Shown here: piece after piece, positions 1 to 8,276 of the stretch
Layout of the letters: each line of letters starts with the position of its first letter
How positions within the stretch are numbered: the stretch's first letter is position 1
From: JAZKFT01 sp039925965
GTDB taxonomy: Bacteria; Bacteroidota; Bacteroidia; Chitinophagales; Chitinophagaceae
Assembly (NCBI GenBank): GCA_039925965.1
Contig: JBDSXW010000006.1
Coordinates: forward strand, 1 to 64,000
DNA: 64,000 nt
Reading direction: 5' to 3'
Translations under genes and position numbers: made by a program
The notes under the pieces: generated by a model
What the model was told of the DNA's origin: nothing
Seen by the model: the letters and a program-made list of their open reading frames with translations, nothing else
Database searches by the model: none

Positions 1-285
1 AGTCTCTCAGACACTCTCCGGAGTCTCTCAGACACTCTCCGGAGTCTCTCAGACACTCTCCGGAGTCTCTCAGACAGTCTCCGGAGTCTCTCAGACACTC
101 TCCGGAGTCTCCCAGACACTCTCGGGAGTCTCTCAGACACTCTCGGGAGTCTCTCCAGACCTTCTCGGGAGTCTCTCAGACCCTCTCGGGAGTCTCTCAG
201 ACACTCTCGGAGACTCTCAGACACTTTCGGGCGACTCCCAAACACTCTCGGGAGTCTCTCAAAACACTCTATGAAGTCTCCCGGC
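1..285. repeat. degenerate 21-bp tandem repeat (about 13 units), open at left edge
   Basis: Head-to-tail units of 21 bp begin AGTCTCTCAGACACT. The first five units end CTCCGG; from about position 120 the units end CTCGGG instead, so there are two subtypes with a sharp switch. Toward the right the array decays, with a one-base insertion near 150, substitutions, then length changes, and it stops about 5 bp before the stop codon of the glycosyltransferase at 290. Twenty-one is a multiple of three and some frames are open in the clean part, but there is no start codon and the indels break every frame, so I read it as non-coding. The array continues left of the window, so its true length is unknown. 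Confidence 0.9.
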
Positions 286-289
286 CTTT

Positions 290-1144
290 TTAATGTCTTA
301 ATTTATACCACCGTAACGCCCCGTATTGCTTGGTAAAATAAATGGCAGCGAAAATATACCAGCGCCAATCGGGGTAGAACTTCTTCATGAATTTCGCATG
401 GTTCCGGATGCCGGTGGTTCTGATAGTAAGCCATTTGTCTTTGTTAACGCTACCCTTGTGGATGTGCATCACTTTCGCCTGAGGAAGAAAGTGGATTTTA
501 TAGCCCAGTTGTTTAAAATCCCAGCACCAGAGCGTGTCTTCACAATACATAAAAAAATCGTCGCTGAGTTTTTTCTTTGGTAACTGCTGGATAATGTTTT
601 TCGGGAAGAGCATGAAAGCACCCCATACCCAATCGCAATCCATTTCCGTCAAATGGTCGAAATAGGTGTGGAGCATCAGCGCTTCCCGCTTCGGTTTGGA
701 CAGTAGTTTATAGAATGGAAACACTTCGAGCAGTTCCCAACCAATGGTACGGAATCTTCGGCACGTATGCTGCAGGCGGCCATCGGGATATTGCAATTGT
801 GCGGTGACCATCCCCACTTCAGGGTGCGCAATAATATAGTCGTAGCAGACCTTTGGTGCATTATTAATCAGCTCAGTATCGCTGTTGAGCAGTAGCAGGT
901 ATTCGCCGGTGGAGTGTTTTACCCCAAGATTGTTGCCGCCTGTGAACCCTGTGTTTTCAAGGCTTTTTACCAGCTTAATGGTGGGAAACTTTTTTAGGAA
1001 AAGATTAGGGTCACATTCTTTTGAGGCATTGTCCACCAGTACAATTTCGTATTCGAGGTCCACTAGTTTTTCGTGCAGTGAGGCGATACAGTTGCAGGTG
1101 AGTTTAAAAGTATTGTAATTGATGATGATGATGGACAGCTGCAT
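290..1144 (-). CDS. glycosyltransferase family 2 (rhamnosyltransferase-like)
   Basis: A 284-residue GT-A fold transferase that moves a sugar from a nucleotide donor onto a growing surface glycan at the cytoplasmic face of the inner membrane. The N-terminus has the family 2 opening SIIIINYN (residues 4-11), the nucleotide-binding VDNAS (37-41) and the metal-binding NSDTEL (87-92). The ENTGFTGGNN stretch is typical of the WbbL/rhamnosyltransferase branch; the actual sugar cannot be read from sequence. The frame is open further upstream to 1300, but that would add 52 residues overlapping the neighbouring gene and its terminator; ATG 1144 places the first beta strand where the family has it. Other glycan genes lie at 2606, 4601, 7388 and 8277. 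Confidence 0.88.
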   Translation of the reverse strand: MQLSIIIINYNTFKLTCNCIASLHEKLVDLEYEIVLVDNASKECDPNLFLKKFPTIKLVKSLENTGFTGGNNLGVKHSTGEYLLLLNSDTELINNAPKVCYDYIIAHPEVGMVTAQLQYPDGRLQHTCRRFRTIGWELLEVFPFYKLLSKPKREALMLHTYFDHLTEMDCDWVWGAFMLFPKNIIQQLPKKKLSDDFFMYCEDTLWCWDFKQLGYKIHFLPQAKVMHIHKGSVNKDKWLTIRTTGIRNHAKFMKKFYPDWRWYIFAAIYFTKQYGALRWYKLRH

Positions 1145-1147
1145 AAC

Positions 1148-1177
1148 AATAAAAAGAGGCCCGTTTTGGCGGGCCTC
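1148..1177 (-). terminator. rho-independent terminator of the DNRLRE gene at 1236
   Basis: On the minus strand an 8-bp GC-rich stem (GAGGCCCG pairing with CGGGCCTC, 6-nt loop) is followed by TTTTTATT. It lies 58 nt after the stop codon of the upstream gene and its U-tract ends only 3 nt before the ATG of the downstream glycosyltransferase. Confidence 0.85.
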
Positions 1178-1184
1178 AAATGTA
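1177..1184 (-). promoter_or_regulatory. -7 box TACATTTG for the glycosyltransferase, nested in the terminator
   Basis: This is a perfect TAnnTTTG match on the minus strand. With the usual offset of about 4 nt, transcription would start inside the left arm of the terminator hairpin (about 1172), leaving a leader of about 28 nt and an RNA that cannot form the terminator. No convincing -33 TTG is visible, so this is an inference from the -7 box only. Confidence 0.5.
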
Positions 1185-1235
1185 AGAGTTCGGCGATTTG
1201 GTGTCGGGAATATGTTTGGTAAAAACTCTGGAGAA

Positions 1236-2237
1236 TTAAAAGCGATAATAAATAACCAGCTTAGGGCGTTTGGTCGGATCGCTATACCATGCAGATGCAA
1301 ACTGTCTTATATTGTAAGCAGTTTCACTTTGCAGGCGGATCATTATCCCATTATTACCATTTGATATCAGATCTCTCACCAGATTTGTTACGTCTAAAAC
1401 ATTATTTTGAAATGAAGAAGTACTTTGTGGTATGGCAACCTGATTAGTTGTTGTTACTGACGGCGGGGCATTCCAGGTAAATGGATTGCCACCTCCTATC
1501 CAAGGGCTTGTTATCCTTTGGATCCAACATGCGTTGTTTGATCCAAAATGAGCATCTACCAAGTTGCCACCATGCGGTTCTGGCATTGCGTACAGATACA
1601 ATTTTGCACTATCTATAATGGCTCCTGATGGAAGACCGCTCAAATCTTGCTTCATAACAGATCTCTGCACCAGTGAGTTTCCGTTAACGGTCCAGGCCTG
1701 TATTGGGAACTCTGTATCAGTGCCTCCAGGACTATTGGGATAGGTAGTTGCAATAGTCCCCTCAGTAGGATTGTAAGCAGGACTGATAACTATGCTGTCA
1801 GCCGGACAGTTACCCCAACGCGGTATTCCATTGCAAATGGTGAGTTTTTGCCCATTTAAACCCAATGGAATTATAACCCATCGGCTGCCATCCCAATATT
1901 GCATTTCGCCAGGCGTATAGCCTTTATTCACAACCGGATACCATGAAGTACCGTTCCAATAATAGTAACCGGGTCTTACATTGATCGGACTGGCACCTGA
2001 CGTTGCGGTATTATACACAAGTAATCCCGTAGCAGGTTTGGTAATTGGTAATGGATTATCGATCGTCAAAAGAGCTACACGGGGTGGTAAGAAACCTTTA
2101 TTCAAACTAAACACGTCTAATTGGGCAGATGAATCAGGAGTGCTGGTTCCCATACCAATTTGAGAAAAACCAAAACTGGAAATGCCGCAACAGAAAATTA
2201 TTATAAACATAACTCTGGCGAACAATGACTTTGACAT
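1236..2237 (-). CDS. secreted DNRLRE-domain protein, copy 1
   Basis: A 333-residue exported protein. An N-terminal signal peptide (about 1-25, ending GFSQ) leads into a module with the motif IGMGTSTPDSSAQLDV and KGFLPPR, common at the start of secreted or surface Bacteroidota proteins, then YYYWNGT/YWDG aromatic repeats. The C-terminal ~170 residues, ending RPKLVIYYRF, match the DNRLRE domain, a beta-sandwich found in extracellular proteins. There is no T9SS sorting tail. The role is unknown; surface attachment or carbohydrate binding is only a guess. It is a close paralogue of the equally long protein at 3457-4458, and the two bracket a methyltransferase gene. Confidence 0.85.
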   Translation of the reverse strand: MSKSLFARVMFIIIFCCGISSFGFSQIGMGTSTPDSSAQLDVFSLNKGFLPPRVALLTIDNPLPITKPATGLLVYNTATSGASPINVRPGYYYWNGTSWYPVVNKGYTPGEMQYWDGSRWVIIPLGLNGQKLTICNGIPRWGNCPADSIVISPAYNPTEGTIATTYPNSPGGTDTEFPIQAWTVNGNSLVQRSVMKQDLSGLPSGAIIDSAKLYLYAMPEPHGGNLVDAHFGSNNACWIQRITSPWIGGGNPFTWNAPPSVTTTNQVAIPQSTSSFQNNVLDVTNLVRDLISNGNNGIMIRLQSETAYNIRQFASAWYSDPTKRPKLVIYYRF

Positions 2238-2538
2238 AATATTAAAAATTTGTAAAAGTGTTAATTGTATAGACTTAGTGTAAACTTAGGTTTGGTGGCT
2301 CAAAGAATATAACAGATTGTCTTTTTCAGAGTTGAGTTGTAATCTGTTGGCAATATACAACATTGGAAAACCAGTATCTATTTTTATTTTTTTTACATCA
2401 AATTGCAATGGTACTTACATTTTTTAGCATTCATTCTGTTACTTAGGTCAACTGGAAAACCCTTTTTAGTAGAATCTTAAAAACATATTGATGTAGCATA
2501 TAATTACTATCCTTTACTAGGTGCTATTGGGCTATTTT
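2238..2538. other. AT-rich divergent intergenic region
   Basis: This is the 5' space shared by the minus-strand DNRLRE gene and the plus-strand methyltransferase. It is AT-rich with long T runs near 2380-2395. I see no open frame, RNA gene or repeat in it; the palindrome and promoter at its right end are listed separately. Confidence 0.6.
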
Positions 2539-2568
2539 CATACACCATTTTTATTAAAATGGTGTATG
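2539..2568. promoter_or_regulatory. perfect 13-bp inverted repeat overlapping a promoter
   Basis: The arms CATACACCATTTT (2539-2551) and AAAATGGTGTATG (2556-2568) are exact reverse complements around the 4-nt loop TATT. The right arm runs into a TAnnTTTG box. Placement just upstream of and overlapping the -7 element fits an operator; no U-tract follows, so it is not a terminator. Confidence 0.65.
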
Positions 2569-2572
2569 TTTG
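2565..2572 (+). promoter_or_regulatory. -7 box TATGTTTG of the methyltransferase gene
   Basis: A perfect TAnnTTTG match that shares its first four bases with the right arm of the palindrome. The predicted start of transcription is about 2577, which excludes an upstream TTG start at 2570 and supports ATG 2606. Confidence 0.6.
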
Positions 2573-2605
2573 CCCGAATACCTTTTACCCAGTAATTACA
2601 CAAAT

Positions 2606-3370
2606 ATGCATAGGTTACCGTTTAAAAAGAGGCTTCCCGGATTAGTAAAAGGATGGATTTTCCGAACCTACTTTTTCAAGCTGATACACCCTTTTTCTAA
2701 CTTAATGAAATGGCTGGCCTTTATCTCCGATGAAGGTGTTTGGATTCATAAAATGAAGAAGAATAAATTTGTGCTGAATGATTACTATACCGGTTCTTAC
2801 GATTATGACAAACGCTTCGAATTGTACGAGGCAATCATTGTTTCAGAAAAATTGAATACTGGCGTAATCGATTATATGGAATTTGGTGTTTCTCATGGCG
2901 CTTCTTTTAAATGGTGGATAAAACAGAATTTGGATCCAGGGTCATTTTTTAATGGATTTGACACTTTTGAAGGATTACCCGAAGATTTTGGAAATTGGAA
3001 AAAGGGTACCATGAGCCCTCCAGATAATAGTTTTCCAGTGATAGAAAATGATATGAGATTTTCTTTTTACAAAGGCTTGTTTCAGGACTCGCTTCTTCCG
3101 TTTTTGTCGGGCTATAAAGTTGGTAATAAGAAAGTGATTCTGCTGGATGCGGATTTGTTTAGTGCTACTCTTTTTGTACTGAGCCAATTATATCCCTATA
3201 TGCGGGAAGGTGACGTGATCATATTTGATGAATTCAATGTGCCGTTACACGAGTTTATGGCATTTAAACATTTTGTAGAGTGTTTCTATATTGATTACGA
3301 AGTATTAGGAGCAGTAAATAATTATTATTGTGTTGCCATTAAAATAACCGGGATGAACAAAAAATCTTAA
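2606..3370 (+). CDS. TylF/MycF-type class I SAM-dependent methyltransferase
   Basis: A 254-residue methyltransferase related to TylF/MycF/NovP, which O-methylate sugars using S-adenosylmethionine and Mg2+. The SAM-binding loop is EFGVSHGAS (residues 92-100), followed by GFDTFEGLPEDF (about 117-128), LLDADLF (179-185) and IFDEF (206-210); the acidic residues of the last two are the likely Mg2+ ligands. ATG 2606 is chosen over the in-frame TTG at 2570 because the TTG overlaps the predicted promoter. Sitting among glycosyltransferases it most likely methylates a surface sugar, though its substrate cannot be read from sequence. Confidence 0.8.
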   Translation: MHRLPFKKRLPGLVKGWIFRTYFFKLIHPFSNLMKWLAFISDEGVWIHKMKKNKFVLNDYYTGSYDYDKRFELYEAIIVSEKLNTGVIDYMEFGVSHGASFKWWIKQNLDPGSFFNGFDTFEGLPEDFGNWKKGTMSPPDNSFPVIENDMRFSFYKGLFQDSLLPFLSGYKVGNKKVILLDADLFSATLFVLSQLYPYMREGDVIIFDEFNVPLHEFMAFKHFVECFYIDYEVLGAVNNYYCVAIKITGMNKKS

Positions 3371-3456
3371 TCTGGCTAACCAGAATTACGTAATGAAATG
3401 ATTCACCCCGGTTGCCTGCTTGTTATTCCGCGTTTAAATTAAAGTAATGACGATTA

Positions 3457-4458
3457 TTACCTGTAATAAACAACCAATTTAGGTCTTCTTGCTTCATTAG
3501 GAGTGAAACTCGACGCATATTGACGAATATTATACGTTACCTCATTTTGCAGGCGTATAAAAAAGCCATTGTTTGCGGTGCTCAGCATATCTTTCACAAG
3601 ATTAGTAACATCTATAATATTGTCCTGTCCAGATGATGTGCTTTGTGGTATCACTGCCTGATTCACACTAGTTGCAGTTGGCTGATTATTCCATGTATAT
3701 GGATTAGGTGCAGTATTCCAGATTGAAGTAATTCTTTGTATATAACAGGCATTTGTAGGCCCATAATGAGGATCGATACCATTACCCCCAGCTGTTGGTG
3801 AAGCTGCCGCATATAGAAAGAGCTTAACACTGTCAATAGTTGAACCTACAGGTATACTACTATAGTCAAAACGAATCAACAACCGATGGTTACTGGCGCT
3901 TCCCCCAGCAGTCCAGGCACTGACAGGAAGTTGCGCATCACCAGCTCCTTCTGCCACAGTAGGGGTATAACTATAGACCCTTCCCTCGAAAGGATTGTTA
4001 ATTGGTGCAATTGTTACCACTTTTGCAGGGCAGCTGCCCCAGGTAGGAATACCCCCACAAATAGTAAGCGTTTGATTGTTAAGCCCCAATGGAATAGTAA
4101 TCCATTTTATCCCGTTCCAATACTGCATGTCACCAGGCATGTTGGCTTTATTAACTACAGGATACCATGCAGTCCCGTTCCAGTAATAGTAGCCGGGGGC
4201 TACGTTGTATGGGCTTGAGCCTGAATAGCCCGTATTGTAAACCAATAATCCTGTAGTTGGTTTTGTTACCGGATCGGCCACGTTAGTAGCCGTTAACGCT
4301 AACCTTGGGGGTAGAAAACCTTTAGAAGTGCTGTAAACATCAAGTTGGGCGGAAGAATCGGGCGTGTTTGTGCCAATGCCAATTTGGGAAAAACAGTTCA
4401 TGGTCAGGAAACAACCAATTGCCAGGACAAAGAATCTTGCAAAATTTTTATTAAGCAT
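3457..4458 (-). CDS. secreted DNRLRE-domain protein, copy 2
   Basis: A paralogue of the protein at 1236-2237 with exactly the same length (333 residues) and architecture: signal peptide ending CFSQ, IGIGTNTPDSSAQLDV and KGFLPPR module, YYYWNGTAWYPVVNK, PGDMQYWNG, IPLGLNNQTLT, then a C-terminal DNRLRE domain ending RPKLVVYYR. Conserved blocks run the whole length, so this is a duplication rather than domain sharing. A short hairpin (TCTGG/CCAGA) lies downstream near 3371-3386 but lacks a U-tract. The function is unknown; an extracellular role is inferred from the signal peptide. Confidence 0.85.
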   Translation of the reverse strand: MLNKNFARFFVLAIGCFLTMNCFSQIGIGTNTPDSSAQLDVYSTSKGFLPPRLALTATNVADPVTKPTTGLLVYNTGYSGSSPYNVAPGYYYWNGTAWYPVVNKANMPGDMQYWNGIKWITIPLGLNNQTLTICGGIPTWGSCPAKVVTIAPINNPFEGRVYSYTPTVAEGAGDAQLPVSAWTAGGSASNHRLLIRFDYSSIPVGSTIDSVKLFLYAAASPTAGGNGIDPHYGPTNACYIQRITSIWNTAPNPYTWNNQPTATSVNQAVIPQSTSSGQDNIIDVTNLVKDMLSTANNGFFIRLQNEVTYNIRQYASSFTPNEARRPKLVVYYR

Positions 4459-4600
4459 TTTTTGGGTTTGAGGTTTGGAGGTTGACTTTGCAAAATATAC
4501 TTTCTAGTTATTATATCCAAAGAATTAAGCGTATTTTAATTTCAATAAAGAAACGTCCTACACACTTTAAATATCACACTTACTTCTCCGCCTGTACGGT

Positions 4601-7261
4601 CTATCTCTGTTTGGTAGCTTTTTTCCTCCATGCCATTTCTTTTAGAAAAACGCCCCATACCACAAAACCCAGCAGAAGCGCTACAATCAGCCAACTGGCA
4701 ATGGCCGAAATAGCATAACCTGTTTTGTAAGCCGCCGGTTCAAATTTAAAATCAATGGTATGTTTTCCTGCGGGAACAAGCAGCCCCCTCAGAACATAAT
4801 TCGCCTTTACCACCTTTGCTGGTTTGCCATCAATATATGCGAACCAATCTTTATAGAATATCTCACTGAAAATCGCCAATTGGGCACTTGTTGTATTGCT
4901 CTCGTATTTAATAGCATCATTGTCAAATACGGTTTGCTTTATGGAAGATGCACTGTCAGTGGGCATCATGCCGGTAAGATCTGCCTTGTATTTATTGTCT
5001 ACGATCGCAGTGTCTTTGGGGTTAAATGCATCCAGGGCCCTCATTTCTGCTACTGCTCCATTTACAAAACTGACGCCTTTTACCAGCCAGCAATTGCCCA
5101 GCGCCGCAGGATTGGGAAATACCATCGGCTGTTTAGTCTGAGGATTATCCTGTATTATGTACTTGGCGTTGAGCATGTTTAATACCTGCTCGTTTAGTTT
5201 TCTTGATAACTGGAACGTAATAAGATCGTCGTAAATCGCCAGCTTTGCGGGGTGGTAGCCGCCTATAGATTTGTGGTAATATGACGTCTTCGACTCCTGG
5301 AACGGATCTCCACCACTGTAATTGAACACCCTGTAATTGGGGTCTGTGTCTTTTAAGATTTGTTTATCGGCGTCGCTTTCGGGGAATTCATTTGTTTCAT
5401 ACTCATCTTTATTAATAAAACTCGTTTTATTAAGATAATTAGAATCGATTCCCAGCAAATCAATCATGGTGAGTAACCCGATACCGGCAAGCAGTACCGT
5501 TGCGTTCAACTTTTTACGGATAAACATGCCCATCAAAAAAATGGCAAGTGCTACAAAGGCAAATGAACGCAGTATATCTTTTCCGAAATAAGCAGCGCGG
5601 TCACTGCGAAGTGCGGTTAGTATCCCCTTACCAACCTGCTTGTCGCCCTTGCTTTGCAAAACCATCCCTTCATACAGCTGGTTGTCGGCCTGTGGCTGGT
5701 ATTTCTGGTTGAGGGCTTCCATTTTGCCCTGCACATCAGCTTCATTATAAGTGGCGAAAGCGGTATTAAAAGCCGAAGTACGTTCCTTATTTTCCTTCGC
5801 ATAGTCAAGGGTGAAATACATGATGCCGGCGATAGCAAATACCACTGCCGTGGCAATGGCACCCAACCGTAATTTCTTCCAGGTATCTTCGTTTTGGTTG
5901 GACAACAGTTTATCTAGTGCAAGCGCTCCAACAATAGGGAATAGCATTTGCGGCACTACAAGTATCTGGGTTGGCGTTCGGAACTTGCTGTACATCGGCA
6001 AATGATCAAACAGGAAATTGTTGAATGCTGCAAAATGACTGCCCCATGCCATCAATACCGATAAAACACTTGCGATTAATATCCACCATTTGTGTTTGCC
6101 ATCCAGGTAAAACATGCCAAATAAAAACAGGAAACACACAATGGCACCCAGATATACCGGTCCGGCAGTAAACGGCTGATCGCCCCAGTACACACTGCCA
6201 CTCATGCTTTTGGCATACTCACCTGCCTGTTCGTCACTGGCACCCATTTTCTCGGTGATGAATTTTGCCACATTAGAGTTTTCCGAAAGTGAGGGAAATA
6301 CCCTCATTTCGCCGTCCCGTTGTGAGCCGTGGTAACCATAACCCATCACCCCGGGAAACATCAGGCTGAAAGTTTCTGCTTTGCCATAACTCCACTGAAA
6401 TGCATATTCCTTGCTCATTCCTTTGGTCTTGTTATTGGCATCTACTGCATTAGTAACTGTATCAATATTGTTATTCATTACCAACTGGCCGGCACGTTTG
6501 GTTTCGTTACCAAAGTCGTAGGTGGGTATAATGGTTACCGCATTATGGGCAAGGCCAAGTAAAGCCGCTGCTATACTGATTGACATGGCCAATCCAACTT
6601 GCTTAAAATCTTTTGCCATAATCCAGCGCACCAGGTACGAAACGCTCATAATCGCAATAATCAGAAAGGTATAATAGCTTATCTGCGTATGATTTTGCTG
6701 AAATTCCAATGCCGTAAACAGTGCTGTAAATACAAATCCGGCAACGTACTTTTTATCGAAAATTAGTATAACCGCACCAATCAAGGCAGGTGCATAACCC
6801 ATAGCGAGTATCTTGGTCTGATGACCCACCGCTGCAATTATGGGGTCGTATGTGCAATAGGCGTAAGCAAGGCTTGCAATGATGCCAACCCATGTGCGGA
6901 TGCCGAAACTTACTGTGAGAAAATAAAAACCGATGCTTAACAGGAAGAAATAACTGATGGGCGCAGGTAGCCATAACTGGAACATCCGGTCAATGAAGTA
7001 GAGCGGGTTGTAAGGCCCCTCGAAAATATTTACGAAACCTGGCATACCACTAAATATTTGCGGCATCCAAAGCGGAAAATGACCATGAAGCTCCTTATAA
7101 ACAAATGATTGGTGAACGACACTTTGGGATTGCGCCAAATCACCCTGCTGTATTACCACATTGGATTCTAATGCCGGATAGCAAAATAGTACCGCTACTA
7201 TTAAAAACACGCCAACTGCTATGAGATGAGGCAAAATCGATTTCCAATTGAATGTCTTCAT
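4601..7261 (-). CDS. YfhO-family polytopic membrane protein
   Basis: An 886-residue integral membrane protein with an N-terminal transmembrane helix, a first extracytoplasmic loop holding QGDLAQSQSVVHQ and SGMPGF, about a dozen hydrophobic segments over the first ~640 residues, a soluble C-terminal part, and one more hydrophobic segment near the end (SAIASWLIVALLLGFVVWGVF). This is the arrangement of YfhO (PF09586), related to GT-C enzymes that use lipid-linked sugars; Gram-positive YfhO glycosylates lipoteichoic acid. In a Gram-negative organism the acceptor is unknown. The position among glycosyltransferases supports a role in surface glycosylation. Confidence 0.85.
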   Translation of the reverse strand: MKTFNWKSILPHLIAVGVFLIVAVLFCYPALESNVVIQQGDLAQSQSVVHQSFVYKELHGHFPLWMPQIFSGMPGFVNIFEGPYNPLYFIDRMFQLWLPAPISYFFLLSIGFYFLTVSFGIRTWVGIIASLAYAYCTYDPIIAAVGHQTKILAMGYAPALIGAVILIFDKKYVAGFVFTALFTALEFQQNHTQISYYTFLIIAIMSVSYLVRWIMAKDFKQVGLAMSISIAAALLGLAHNAVTIIPTYDFGNETKRAGQLVMNNNIDTVTNAVDANNKTKGMSKEYAFQWSYGKAETFSLMFPGVMGYGYHGSQRDGEMRVFPSLSENSNVAKFITEKMGASDEQAGEYAKSMSGSVYWGDQPFTAGPVYLGAIVCFLFLFGMFYLDGKHKWWILIASVLSVLMAWGSHFAAFNNFLFDHLPMYSKFRTPTQILVVPQMLFPIVGALALDKLLSNQNEDTWKKLRLGAIATAVVFAIAGIMYFTLDYAKENKERTSAFNTAFATYNEADVQGKMEALNQKYQPQADNQLYEGMVLQSKGDKQVGKGILTALRSDRAAYFGKDILRSFAFVALAIFLMGMFIRKKLNATVLLAGIGLLTMIDLLGIDSNYLNKTSFINKDEYETNEFPESDADKQILKDTDPNYRVFNYSGGDPFQESKTSYYHKSIGGYHPAKLAIYDDLITFQLSRKLNEQVLNMLNAKYIIQDNPQTKQPMVFPNPAALGNCWLVKGVSFVNGAVAEMRALDAFNPKDTAIVDNKYKADLTGMMPTDSASSIKQTVFDNDAIKYESNTTSAQLAIFSEIFYKDWFAYIDGKPAKVVKANYVLRGLLVPAGKHTIDFKFEPAAYKTGYAISAIASWLIVALLLGFVVWGVFLKEMAWRKKATKQR

Positions 7262-7278
7262 GTATTTGTTTTGAGGTC

Positions 7279-7291
7279 GGCAATTTAGATA
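7279..7291 (-). promoter_or_regulatory. candidate promoter word shared with the GT9 gene
   Basis: The minus-strand word TATCTAAATTGCC lies 18 nt before the YfhO start. The identical 13-mer lies at 9422-9434 upstream of the family 9-like glycosyltransferase. It resembles the -7 consensus TAnnTTTGC with one T missing. Shared use suggests the two glycan genes have the same kind of promoter; this is an inference. Confidence 0.4.
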
Positions 7292-7387
7292 AATGTTTTA
7301 AATACCATCTTAAACCTACCGTCAAAGCCAAATTAAAAATTCCACTTACTTTTAGCACTTTCCTTTTCAAAACTCAACTTCACCTGT

Positions 7388-8260
7388 TTGCCAGCAAATT
7401 CATCCCCTCTTATTTCTATCATAATCGTTGTATATAATGGTAGCGCTACTTTGCAGGCTGCCATTGATAGCGTATTGGGGCAGAGCTATGAACGAAAGGA
7501 ACTGTTGATCATTGATGGGGGCAGCAGAGATGGTACAAGTGGTATTATTCAAAGAAACGATCAGGGAATCGCTTACACCGTAAGCGAAAAGGACAACGGC
7601 ATTTATCATGCGATGAATAAAGGAATTGCTGCTGCAAAAGGAGATTGGATCTACTTTTTGGGTGCTGATGACGTACTTTTTACCCCCACTGTGCTGGCAG
7701 ATATTTTTTTACAGAATGGCCTGGAGCATGTAGATTTTCTCTACGGGGAAGTTGCCTATACCAATGAAAAGAAGCAATACCTGGGCGGGGAAAAAAACTA
7801 TGTTCAGCTGGTAGATGCTAATATTTGTCACCAGGCTATTTTTTTTAGAAAAGAGATTTTCGAAAAACTTGGGCCTTACAACACACGGTACGCTATTGTT
7901 TCAGACCATGCAAAAAACATAGAGATATACCGGGACGAGTCACTAAAGAAAAACTACCTGCCAACTATCATTGCACTTTTTAATAACTCCGGTGCAAGTA
8001 GCGACACCATCGATAAGCACTTTCACGGAGACATGCTTGACATATTTTTAGGGAAGGACCGGGTGTCCTGGTTCGCACCTCAACTACAACAGTATCACTT
8101 TTATTACGGGATTGTGAATTTGCTAGCTGGCAAATTGCCAACGGCGATCAAACATATACCCGCAAGTTGGTTGAGTGGCAGACGAAAAATTTTTTATTTT
8201 TTTTTCACCGGTAAATTTGTAATGCGGATTCTTTCGAGGAGGAAAATAAAGCTTAAATGA
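7388..8260 (+). CDS. glycosyltransferase family 2 (WcaE/AmsE-like)
   Basis: A 290-residue GT-A glycosyltransferase. The motifs are ISIIIVVYNGS (9-19), IDGGSRDGT (42-50), the SEKDNGIYHAMNKG block (66-79) and the metal-binding GADD (92-95). The second and third blocks are characteristic of exopolysaccharide enzymes such as WcaE/AmsE. The start is TTG at 7388, because no ATG or GTG lies in frame before the catalytic domain and the N-terminus is then of normal length. It is transcribed away from the YfhO gene. The gene ends 16 nt before the convergent stop of the family 9-like enzyme. The sugar specificity is unknown. Confidence 0.85.
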   Translation: MPANSSPLISIIIVVYNGSATLQAAIDSVLGQSYERKELLIIDGGSRDGTSGIIQRNDQGIAYTVSEKDNGIYHAMNKGIAAAKGDWIYFLGADDVLFTPTVLADIFLQNGLEHVDFLYGEVAYTNEKKQYLGGEKNYVQLVDANICHQAIFFRKEIFEKLGPYNTRYAIVSDHAKNIEIYRDESLKKNYLPTIIALFNNSGASSDTIDKHFHGDMLDIFLGKDRVSWFAPQLQQYHFYYGIVNLLAGKLPTAIKHIPASWLSGRRKIFYFFFTGKFVMRILSRRKIKLK

Positions 8261-8276
8261 GGTATGCATTCCGTAA

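Noticed and set aside
1..285. Possible CRISPR array
   Set aside because: Units of 21 bp follow each other directly with no unique spacers, and no cas genes are nearby.
1236..4458. Prophage tail-fibre genes (the GxGTxTPDSSAQLDV module occurs in tail-like proteins)
   Set aside because: Signal peptides are present, DNRLRE domains end the proteins, and no other phage gene is nearby.
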